DNA from: Metellina segmentata
Lineage: Eukaryota; Arthropoda; Arachnida; Araneae; Tetragnathidae
Reading direction: 5' to 3'
Length of the DNA: 64,000 nt
NCBI GenBank assembly: GCA_947359465.1
Contig: OX375875.1
Span: forward strand, 57,847,981 to 57,911,980
Made by a program: the position numbers and the translations under genes. The notes beneath the pieces were generated by a model. It made no database searches. It was not told the DNA's origin and saw nothing but the letters and a program-made list of their open reading frames with translations. Within the stretch, counting starts at the first letter, position 1; every line of letters starts with the position of its first letter. Positions 36,510 to 46,709 of the stretch are shown here, piece after piece.

Positions 36510-36657
36510 ATAACTACGGACGGCTTAACTTCTGAAGTTGTCGAGAAGCACTCTCTTCGTCAGTCACCCAGTCTCAGAATCTCCAGAAAAGCTGAGCTAT
36601 CCCGAGAAAGTCCCAGTTTCTGCCATGTGACTGTTGGTCCACCCCTAAAAAATTTCA
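36510..36657 (+). repeat. 148-bp dispersed direct repeat, copy 1
   Basis: Begins ATAACTACGGACGGCTTAAC and ends CCCTAAAAAATTTCA. It is about 90% identical and exactly equal in length to 37336-37483. The sharp edges suggest a discrete mobile unit or a LINE/SINE piece. A 77-residue frame crosses copy 1 but is broken in copy 2, so coding is unlikely. Confidence 0.88.
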
Positions 36658-37335
36658 AGAAAAGAGTCAAAAACAACCTATAAAATAATGAAAAATTATG
36701 AAATTTAAGATTTACATCATGTGATTACGTTTTGTTTGTGTCGGTCTTTGTGTCTATCAATTTAAATATTTTTCCATTAAATTAAATTTATTTTTACTTT
36801 GTCAATTGTATTTAGAAATTACATTACACAGTTTATTTAGGTTTTTCTGTATGACCTCGTCTAACCTAAAAATGTACTCATAGTTCATACACCAACTGTC
36901 AACCTGATCAAATGACTGTACGATGTGCATATTTTTTCTGCAAACTACTATTAATTTACTAAGTGATGTAATTTTGCATCATCAATGCGACAGATACCTA
37001 CATAAGTTTTTAAGATCTAATTTCATCGATTATTTTCAAATTATGTATTTAAAGTGTAAAACTATCTTTAAAGTACTTTGTGGATGTTGCATACATGTAC
37101 AGTTTAATTGAGTTCAATAGTGTGATCATAAAAAGACTAAAACTAGTTCATATGTATCTATTGTAGTATTGTTATCGCGGGAACATCATGGAGATAGATA
37201 GATTTAGTGAGGGGTCAAATATGAATAGATGAGAAGTTCAAGAGAGTGGTTATCATCGACTGGTGTCTGGCATTTGGCACTGAGGTACCGTTTATTCAAG
37301 AGACGCTGTTGTCATGACAACTCTACGAACTGGGG
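36658..37335. other. Spacer between the two 148-bp repeats, nothing supported
   Basis: AT-rich sequence with no recognisable gene. Confidence 0.5.
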
Positions 37336-37483
37336 ATAACTACGGACGGCTTAACTTCTAAAGTTGTCGAGAAGCACGCTCTTCGTCGGTCACCCAATCT
37401 CAGAATCTTCAGAATATCTAAGCTATCCCGAGAAATTCCCAGTTTCTGCCATGTGACTGTTGGTCCACCACTAAAAAATTTCA
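37336..37483 (+). repeat. 148-bp dispersed direct repeat, copy 2
   Basis: Second copy of the unit at 36510-36657, same orientation and same edges. Confidence 0.88.
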
Positions 37484-38585
37484 GCTTAAAACCAGTGTTG
37501 CGACGAATTCAAAAAGACTCACTCCACATGCAATCACTATGGCAGCATGATTCCAACCAATTCCTTATACTCTAAATGACGTAAGTCCTTTCATTTGGTA
37601 CGAGTTTATTGCTTTTATGATGATTTATTTATTTACCATTATGATTATTTTGCTAATGATGATTGATTAAGATGTCTAGGAATTATGAAAATCGACCAGA
37701 ATACCAATCTTTCTTTTATTACGTCAAAATATTTTATAATTTCTTAGCCTTTCAAACGATACCAAGACCTTGAAAATATTCGAAAAAGTTTTCTAGTTAC
37801 AAAGATTTTCGTTAGCTAATGTAACCATGAATCGACAAACGTTATACTCGATTTCTGAAGAACTGTGTATTTGCAATAGGATGTTTTGTTCAAAACGTGA
37901 TAACTCCACAGTGAAATCACCTATTATAGTTATTTTGCATTATTATGATTTGTATAACACATTGGATGTTTTGAGCTCTCAATCAGAGTGTTTAGTCAAG
38001 ATATAGATTTTTAATTACTTCCTAAATGTTACAATTCTCAAAAAAATTTTAGATTTTTTACACTTCCTTGATTAAAAAATTGTAAAAATATCTTTTCTTC
38101 TAGCACAACTTGATGAACACGAAGAATACTATTCAGAATCATTTCCAACAAAAAACATGCTAATTAGCTAATTATATATTAATTATATTATCAAGTACTT
38201 GCACAGTCTGATTTTTCTCCCTGAAATGAATTCAAGAATACACCAATTACCTAAGGTTAAAAAAAATGGATTTTTAAGTCAAAATTTTAAAGAATATATA
38301 TTTTAGTGCATACGTACGCCCTTTAATGGTTATTTCTTTATTTATTTTTTATGATGATGATTTAGTCTGATTTATTCTTATCTTTCAATTTTTAACTTAT
38401 CATGCTATGGTCATATTTATTTATAAATGTTCAAATGTCTTTTGTTCCATACTACAATTACAGACGCAATACCTGATTAGAATCGTATAGCCACGTTATG
38501 TTATTGTCTCTCCAGTTAACTTAAGAACTGAAAAACAGTGCATTCATTGGTCATTTAGTCCGCTTTTGAAAATGTCATTAATTTC
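37484..38585. other. AT-rich stretch, nothing supported
   Basis: No recognisable feature before the degenerate array. Confidence 0.5.
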
Positions 38586-38589
38586 CAAA

Positions 38590-40190
38590 TCGTATTAATT
38601 TAACTACAAAACATGTGAAACTTAACCCTAGCAGTTATGGTACAAAAATACACACACACTAAACAAAACTCTATTACTTTTATGTATATGAAGTAAATTT
38701 GTTGGAAAACCTTATCAACCATTTAACCCGATCAGTTTAATTAATAAGCTTCACAAGCAAGTAATTCGAAGCAGTAAAGAAAACGCTCAGAACAGCTATT
38801 GAAGATTTTCATTCAGAATTCACCATTACAGAGAATATTGGTATTTTCCAAATTCTAACGATGGCTTATTAAACTACATAACATGTGAAACCTATCAAAT
38901 TAAACGTTTACAGTTCATTTATGCTCTCTAAAAATACAATACTACTTGTTTAGTGCATTATGTAAAACCGGGGGAAACCTTATCGACATTTCAACCCAAG
39001 ATTTTTAATTCCAACGCCACCGCGTTGAGCAATTAAAAGCACACGAATATTACAACTCGAAATAAATATTGAAACAAGCATAGAAATTCATTATTACATC
39101 ACACAGGCACTTCTAACCAAAATTCATTGAAAATTTACTGTTTATCAATATCGGTAGTTTCAAACTTCCCTAACAATGGCCAATTATTAGAACTCTAAAT
39201 TTGAGCGAGAATAAATGCACTCAAAGTAAATAGTAATATTTAGTAAATTTATGTGCACTCTCTAAATGCAGTTTCTGTATAATTTTTCTGTAAATCACGT
39301 AAAACCAGTGGATCGTATCAGCCTTTCAAACCGAGAATAAGCACAGTCAAAACCATAATTTATGTTTGTAATTTACAATATTTGTGTATTTAAGTAGTTT
39401 TTGAAGACTAGCGAGGGCTAATTAGAATACCTAACGTGTAAAAATTAACCAATACAAATGTTGATAGTAAATTTATCCTCACTAAATATAGTTGCTAGAT
39501 AATGTTCCCGTAATTCACGTAAAACTGATGTAAACTTTGCCAACCTTTCAACTGGAGTGTTTTAATTCATCAACGTCAGGCAACTAATTGTAAGCATTAA
39601 AACCATTCAAAACAAGTATTGATAATTCCCATTGGTAACTTACCATTTTAGTTTTAATAATTAGTTTTCAAAACCCAACGCGCGAGGGCTATTCAGAGTA
39701 CGTAATGCGTAAAACGTATCACATGCAAATAAATATAAAAAATTTATGTGGCACTAAATGCGTAATAAACACCTTATCAGCCTTAAAAGCCGATTATCTT
39801 AAATACTTAAATACAGATTTGTCCCAAGTAAGTAACTAAAGACACTGAAAAAGCTTAAATCATTGTTTTCATTGGTAATTTACCATGTTTGAAGATTTCG
39901 ATTGTATTTAAACCTTATGAAGTGGAAATTAAACAACACAATCTATGAAAAGCAACCCTTACCCCTTCGTGGGAAATAAATTTATGTTCACTGAATATAG
40001 CTGTCATATTCCATATCTGTAAATCACGTAAAACTGGTGGAAACCTTATGAACCTTTCAACCCGGGCATTTTAAATTCATGAGCCTATCGGTAGAGTAAT
40101 TAAAAGCGCACGAATATTAGAGGTCGGCGGAAATATTGAAACAAGCGGAGAAATCCATTATGACACCACGTAGCCAACTCGAACCAAGAC
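38590..40190. repeat. Degenerate higher-order array 1, about six 220-340-bp units
   Basis: A motif of the form CGTAAAACTGGTGGAAACC followed by TTATSAACCTTTCAACCCG recurs six times at about 38702, 38962, 39299, 39519, 39761 and 40028. In five units it is preceded by AAATTTATGTTCACTAAATA-like sequence, and before that by ACATAACGTGTGAAA-like sequence. Segments at 38998-39118 and 40060-40190 also align (AATTAAAAGC(A/G)CACGAATATTA and ATTGAAACAAGC). Unit-to-unit identity is only moderate, so this is an ancient or constrained array rather than a fresh satellite. No coding frame is shared among units. Confidence 0.75.
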
Positions 40191-40199
40191 TCGGAAGGT

Positions 40200-40495
40200 T
40201 ACACTATACCCCCACTGGGTTTGTCAACAGACATGTGATTACAATCCAGTCAATATTTATTAGACGCGTGAGATGAGGAGGAAATTGCTTTCAACTTGCT
40301 CATTCACACAGAGCGAATGCGTTCTGCAATATGCATGTCAACAGAGGTAACCGTCATAGACTGATGTATGATTGGGAGATGGATGGTCACTTGGCTCCAA
40401 ATTATTGCCGATCTCATCTTGTTAGGATTCGTATATGATCGCGCTAAATATCGTAGGAGGGGCAACTGAATGCTTTTCTGAACAGATCAAATTAA
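40200..40495. other. Short GC-richer junction between the two arrays
   Basis: Unique-looking sequence, less AT-rich than the flanks. No gene is recognised. Confidence 0.45.
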
Positions 40496-40499
40496 ACTG

Positions 40500-41830
40500 G
40501 GATGAAATTCGATAGGATGGCGATTCGGTACCTACTCTTCCGTGTCTTAAAGTGTTATGGGTCGACTTCGTTTAAAAGTTTGCATTTCGATGGATGGATT
40601 TTGATTCATCGAAACATTGAGCTTATGAAAGACCAGTTTGAGTAAATTAATGAGAAATTGTCTAAGGTTTTTCAATTTTCTTGATGACGGTAGCTTAGGA
40701 TTTGCACTGCAGTGTTTGGAGTAATTTCAGGAGGAAGGTCGAACTTCAGAATTTTGCTTCTACAGTTTACTAAGACAGGCTATGTGTGTGTTTTTATTTT
40801 CCATTTACTACTCTCCTGTATACTAAAGTGCTATCAGACGTTATGGGTTCAAGTTCACATATTTTAGATACAGTTTCAACCACCGAGACAGTAAATTGAT
40901 GAAAGACAGTTTAGGTTAATTCATGAGAATATTTCCAATTTAAAGAAAAAAGAGAATTGCGATTTACTATCCTGAGTTTTGAGTCATTTTAGGTGAAAGT
41001 TTGTTTTGTGGAATAGATTTTCACTTCGCCAACTAACCCTAAATTTTCAAAAGTCCGTTTATGCCAAATATTTTGCTTTTTATATTTCCCTTTTTAATTT
41101 ATTGATTTAGGATCTATTCTTTTGGGTTTTCAGGTGTTTCAGATGAAAATTTACGTTTACGTTATGAATTTGGATTTCCCGGGAAGCTGAATGTATGAAA
41201 CAGCTTATGTGAGATCATGAAAGAACCATTTAAGGTTTAAAGAATTTTCATTTTCACTTTCATTTTTAAAGTTTTAGTATGATTTGGGATTTAATCTTCC
41301 GTTTTATGAATCACTCTTCAGGTGAAAGTTCGTGTTTGTGTGATTGATTTTCGCTTCACGAAACACTGAGTTTATGAAAGACAGTTTATGTCACTTTACG
41401 GTAAAACCATTTAAGGTTCTAATATTATTTTATTTCCAGTTTTCTTTCTAAGTTTCAGGTTGATTTGGAATTTGCTATTGCGTGTTTTGAGTTAGTTCAG
41501 GTGAAATTTCGAGTTTGTGGGACATATTTTCGCTTTACTGAGTTTATGAAATATAGCTTAAGTCAATTTATGAGAAGAGTAGGGAGAGATTTTTTGGACT
41601 GTTTAAAGCTTTAAGATTTATCAGTTTTCTATTTTTACTTTGAGGGACTTGGGATTGATTCTGCTATGTTTTAAGAAACATTTCAGCATTTTGCATGAAA
41701 GTTGGCGGTAATAAACTCCCTTTTCACTTCTCTAAACAATGAATTTGTGGTAGGCAGTTTATGTCAATTTAGAGGAGAAGAGTTTCAGGTATTGTTATTT
41801 TATTGTCTTCAGTTATCGCTGTAAAACTTA
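40500..41830. repeat. Degenerate higher-order array 2, about six 170-300-bp units
   Basis: A motif like GAGTTTATGAAAGACAGTTT then ATGTCAATTTATGAGAA recurs at about 40619, 40891, 41189, 41368, 41539 and 41741. Each unit also carries a block like GTGTTTTGAGTNATTTCAGG, then TGAAAGTTCG, then GATTTTCGCTTCACGAAACA. The block order is constant. The consensus differs from array 1, but unit number and divergence are similar, and the arrays are only about 300 bp apart. Confidence 0.75.
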
Positions 41831-41890
41831 AATAGATACATGAAATTGCAGATGAAGGATCGTTTGACTGTTTTTTTTTGTACTGGTTAA

Positions 41891-42049
41891 CCCTCCTCGT
41901 CTAGACGAGGTGTCAGTAGAAAAACTGACCAGATCTTAATCTTGACATCATAAAAACATCCGTAATATATTGATGACGAGATATCTCGTTACTAGCAAAA
42001 TTGGTTAGATCTTGATGAACGAGGTATCTCGTGAAAAACACTTGTAGGA
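41891..42049 (-). mobile_element. TTAA-type miniature element, copy 2
   Basis: TTAA at 41887-41890 precedes CCCTCCTCGTCTAGACGAGG, whose inner 16 bp are a perfect palindrome. The reverse complement of 41891-42049 starts CCTACAAGTGTTTTTCACGA and aligns well with 59128 onward, including GAGATATCTCGTCATCA and GATCTGGTCAGTTTTTC. No TTAA follows the right end. Non-coding. Confidence 0.65.
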
Positions 42050-42383
42050 CTATAGTAGTTCAAACGAGTGAAAAGAGCAAACTTCGTCTTATAAATCTAG
42101 TGTATATCATTAGTACATGTACCCGAATGGTATCATATATAACAGGGGTAGGGTGGCCACACATGAGGTCAATGATATCAACATTCCTGTTTTTAATGCA
42201 TTACAAATAGCCACAAAATAGTTACATAGTAATAAATACACAAATTTAACATAATATAATTAATATGGTTACAATAGTTTATCCAATTCTTAAGTGCCAT
42301 GTACAGTACACATATAAATAAATATAATTAAAAGAAAGGAAATACAAAATAATTAGTTTAAAATTTTTAAAATAAAAATAAAA
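42050..42383. other. AT-rich spacer, nothing supported
   Basis: No recognisable feature between the miniature element and Helitron copy 2. Confidence 0.5.
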
Positions 42384-43939
42384 TCTGTATAAATAAGAAT
42401 AGAGTGTTTGTTTGTAGGTTGAATATTTTCGCTCGATTTCAAGTTTTCTATCCGTTTTGGACCCTTCTGATGCCAAATCCGCCTCTTGCGCGTTTAGTGT
42501 CTGTCTGTTTGTCTGTATGTGCCCTATACGCGTCCACACGGTTTAATGTATTTTCATGGAAATTTGCATTCAGTGAGTACTTATCTCCATTTAGTGAGTG
42601 AACGTGGTTGAGAAACTCTGTATATCCGTCTTTCCGTACTATGTTCGATTTTGGGTCCTTGTGTTCGTGCAGGCATCACATGAATTGTAGTTTAGATATT
42701 TGATAGTAAAATGCTTTATTTTATACATAATATATTAGTTTAGTGAAGGCAATATAAACATTAATTTATTGTTATATTTAGATGAGTTTCATGATAAAAC
42801 ACCTCAGTATGTATACTTAATTCAACCATATTTTGGTAGTTTTGGAAAATTTTGAATGCGTACTGAGTATTGCGATTACTTTGATTTGCTTTACCAGTAA
42901 TGCTAAAAAAGAATCATTTTTCAAATATTTTTTTTATGGAGTTTCTGTTATATTTTACTATTTTATTTATTTCGAGTCGTATTTTTGTTCTTTGCGCAAT
43001 GTAAACAATTTCCGAACTAACGGGAATGAAATGGATACTCGTGTTTCTTTCGCTCTGAATTAATTTCGCATTTCTAAATTTTTTGCACTTTTTAGTTATA
43101 AGTTGTGACAATTTCGAGGTGAAGAGATGTAAAGGAATCGCAAATTAATATCTTTATAACAACTTTTTCCCAACATCTTTTATTTGTTTTATTTCGCTGG
43201 TTTTTGTTGTTGTTGTTTTCTGTTTCAAATATTTATTATTTAAATAAATTGTGTTTTTTTGTGAATTTTTAATTGTTTTTAAACTGTGAATTTGAACTGT
43301 GATTATGCCATTATTGAAAGAATAATGCCGTTTTTGAAAGAATGCCGTTACTGAAAGAATGCCGGTACTGAAAGAATAATGCCGTTTTTGAAAGAATGCC
43401 GTTACTGAAAGAATGCCGGTACTGAAAGAAAAATAATGATTAACAAATCGGAACTAGAACTTTTCAAACATAAGGAAAAATATATTTGTCATAAAGACAG
43501 TAAAATATTACGAAATTTCACAATGTCGCATGCCGGATGCAAGAGTGCCACAAGTAAAATATTGTTTTGTTGATTGTAAGTGCGAGAACCACTCACCGTA
43601 AATCGTCGTTTTTATTAATTGAGTTGAACATGAAAATAACTAAAGAAAGGGAATTACAAATTTCTGTCAAAATCGTCTTTTGTAGTAGTAACCTTAATGC
43701 CACCTTTCGTCATTTTGTAGCTTTGTCAAATAGCAAGGGTGCGATGTATGTGAAATGTATGGTATGAATGCATATGCATGTGTATGATTTGTGTCCAAAT
43801 TAAGTGGTAGAAAGTATAAAGATGGCGAAATGTGTTACAATATTATTTCATTCTACGAAAAACGTCATTATATATTTTGATCATCTCTTCAATCAAGAAT
43901 AAACCAATTCAATCCGAGTAAGGTCAGGTATTTTGCTAG
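42384..43939 (+). mobile_element. Non-autonomous Helitron, family 1, copy 2
   Basis: Begins TCTGTATAAATAAGAATAG and ends CAGGTATTTTGCTAG, between A (42383) and T (43940). At 1,556 bp it is the most diverged of the three copies. Its internal tandem block, 43304-43428, has seven units mixing 20- and 17-bp versions of ATGCCGTTATTGAAAGAATA. No Rep/helicase. The 3' stem is weakened by a G-to-A change (GGTCAGG). Confidence 0.87.
43304..43428 (+). repeat. Helitron-internal minisatellite, copy 2 (7 units)
   Basis: Units of 20, 17, 17, 20, 17, 17 and 17 bp based on ATGCCGTT.CTGAAAGA. The order of unit types repeats (a 20/17/17 pattern), which suggests duplication of a three-unit block. Confidence 0.9.
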
Positions 43940-44396
43940 TATATTATTGAAAAATATTAATAAAAAGGATAACATTCAATTTAGGCTTTTGATCAATTCA
44001 TTGAAATAGTGCGTAAAATTTGTTTAAACCATCCGCAGGAATTCTTGGAAATGATGTTTGGTCAACTGTGAACGATATTTCAAATTCACAAATTTCAATG
44101 TGGAATACAAAGATTCACAGCAATATGTTGTACCGAAAATTTCAATTAGGAGTCAATCAGCTGTCTTTAAGTGTGGATATTTTGATTATGACATCAGTTT
44201 CCTAATTTGAACTATAGAAATAGATTTGTGCTGTGTTTGCAATACCTGATCCTCTTTCATTTCTACTATAATTAAAAATCCATATTCAATAATATCACTA
44301 TTAAATGGGTTCACAAAATATACAAATGTAGATTTCAAACTCTTGAACCTAGCTGTCAGAACAAGCGCCGACGAATCTTAGAAGAACCTATCAACG
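43940..44396. other. AT-rich spacer, nothing supported
   Basis: No recognisable feature. Confidence 0.5.
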
Positions 44397-44575
44397 CAAC
44401 CGAAGATCAACTTTCGAAGCGATAACGAACGACTTGTATATTTCACTAACCAATTCAACGAAAAATCTACTATCGAAGCGATTACGTACGACTTGTACAC
44501 TTCATTAACCGTTTCAACCAAAAACCTGCTAACGAAGCAACTACGTACGACTTGAATGCTTCACTTACTTGGTCA
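44397..44575. repeat. Tandem repeat, three 59-bp units
   Basis: CGAAGC recurs at 44415, 44474 and 44533 at a constant 59-bp spacing. Each is followed by TACG(T/A)ACGACTTG and TTCA(C/T)T, and preceded by CAAC..AAAA.CT. Units are about 75-80% identical. No common open frame. Confidence 0.85.
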
Positions 44576-45046
44576 ATTTAACAAGTTTCGTGAAAAAAGT
44601 TCTGTAATAATTCACAAAAAGGATTTAAATTTTCAAAGGGAACCGCATTTAAGTCAACAAAGAACCGAATTTACCTACCACTGATAAAAAAGAATCTTGA
44701 TTATCAATAACACTCAACGAATCTTCGGGTATGAGTAGCAAGTTTCTAATTAAAATCTGTGATCTTCAACATTCGCTTTCGCATACATCAAGGTGTGAAA
44801 AACTTGCATTCGTCTTTCGGTATGCTATCCTAATTCGAATTACATGCTAATAGATTCCCTCTGATGTCTCTCTTAGTCATCAGAAATTTGGACTAACAAT
44901 AATTATGCCTAAAATTGATGCGTCATTAATAAAAATATTGTTTCTCAAAATCAATCAACACATACTAAAATAATTGTTGTATTGTAGTTTCTATATTTCC
45001 ACGTGAGTTCATTTTAGATGTTATTGGAATTGAAAAATATATTTTA
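44576..45046. other. AT-rich spacer, nothing supported
   Basis: No recognisable feature. Confidence 0.5.
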
Positions 45047-46709
45047 TCTATATAAATAAGAATGGAGTGTTTGTTTGTACATTCAATATTTTCGACCCAT
45101 TTCAAGTTTTCTATCCGTTTTGGACCCTTCTGATGCCGAATCCGCTTTTTTCTCGTTTGGTGTCTGTCTGTCTGTATGTATGTATGTTGTGCCCTATATA
45201 CGTCCACGCGGTTTAAGATATTTTCATGGAAATTTGCTTACAGTGAGTACTTATCTTGATTTAGTGAGTGGAATTGGTAGCGAAAGTCTGTCTGTCCGTC
45301 TATCTATTCTATGCTCGATTTTGTGTTTGTGTGTTTGGGTAGGCATCACATGAATTGTATTCCTAATATTTGATTGCAGTGTATTTTATTTTACATATTA
45401 TCTCTTAATTTAGTGAATGCAATATTAAACATTTCTTTATTGTTATATTTAGATGAGTTTCATGCTAAAACACCTGAGTAAGTATACTTAAATCAACCAT
45501 AATTTGGTAGTTTTGGAAAAATTGGAATGTCTATTGAATATCACGATTACTTCGATTGTTTTACCAGTACTGCTAAAAAAGTAATTATTCTTCAAAAAAT
45601 TATATTTTTTAATGAAATTTCAGCTCTGATACTTCATTTATTTCGAGTCTTATTTTTGTTCTTAGCGCAATGAAAACGGAATATTTGAGACAGACGATAT
45701 TTTTCAACGAAACGAGAATGAACAAGATCGCGTGAGCAGTGATATTTTCTGTTTCTTTCGATCTGAATTAATTTCACATTTCTAAATTTTGTGCACTTTT
45801 AGTTGTAAATTGTGGCAACTGTGCGAGATCAAGAGATAAAAAGGAATCACAAATTAATATCTTTAGAACAATTTTTCCGACATCTTTTATTTTGTTCTAT
45901 TTTACTGTTTTCTGTTTTAAATATTTATTATTTTAATAAATGTGTTTTCCTTCTCATCACACCCAACAGCCCCACAAAGTATTAGACTTGAAAATGTTAG
46001 GTAAGTCAGTACAAATTTTCAGTAAATTTTAAGTGTAGTTATGCCATTATTGAAAGAATAATGCCGTTATTTAAAGAATAATGCCGTTATTTAAAGAATA
46101 ATGCCGTTATTTAAAGAATAATGCCGTTATTTAAAGAATAATACCGTTATTTAAAGAATGATGCCGTTATTTAAAGAATAATGACGTTTTTGAAAGAATA
46201 ATAATGTTTAAAAATCCAAACTAGAACTTTTTTAACATTAAAAAATTCGTTATAATAATGACAGGAGAAGATTGCAAAATTTCATAATGTCGCATACCGC
46301 AGGCAAGAGTGCCACAAGTAAAAAAATATTGTTTTGTTGACTATGAGTGCGAGAGCACTCGCCGTAAATCGTAATTTTAATTAATTGAGTTGAACATGAA
46401 AAGAAATTAAGAAAGAGAATTTCAAATTTTCCTATAAATCGTCTTTTATAGTAGTAACCTTCGTATCACCTTTCGTCTTTTTGTAGCTTTGTCATACAGC
46501 AATTGTGCGATGTATGTGAAATGTATTACATGAATGGATATGCATGTGTAGGATTTGTGTCCAAAGTAAGTTGTAGAAAATATAAAGATGGCGAAAGGTG
46601 TTAAAATAAATTTTTATTCTACAAAAAACGTAAGTCATTATATATTTTGATTATCTCTTCAATCTAGAGTAAACGAATTCAAACCGAGTAAGGTCGGGTA
46701 TTTTGCTAG
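45047..46709 (+). mobile_element. Non-autonomous Helitron, family 1, copy 3
   Basis: Begins TCTATATAAATAAGAATGG and ends GGGTATTTTGCTAG, between A (45046) and T (46710). Length 1,663 bp, the longest copy and very similar to copy 1. It holds an 8 x 20-bp array at 46041-46200. The 3' hairpin CCGA/TCGG is intact. No helicase frame. Copies 2 and 3 lie only 1.1 kb apart in the same orientation but differ clearly in sequence, so they are separate insertions rather than a local duplication. Confidence 0.9.
46041..46200 (+). repeat. Helitron-internal minisatellite, copy 3 (8 x 20 bp)
   Basis: Exactly eight head-to-tail 20-bp units of ATGCCGTTATTTAAAGAATA, the central ones identical. Copy 1 has two units at the homologous place (12183-12222), so the array expanded after the copies separated, or contracted in copy 1. 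Confidence 0.95.

Noticed and set aside
38590..41830. Tandemly duplicated coding exons (for example zinc-finger arrays)
   Set aside because: No frame is conserved among units, and none shows a recognisable domain.
44965..45207. Minus-strand frame over the 5' end of Helitron copy 3
   Set aside because: It is the antisense of non-coding Helitron terminus; no Rep or helicase motif.
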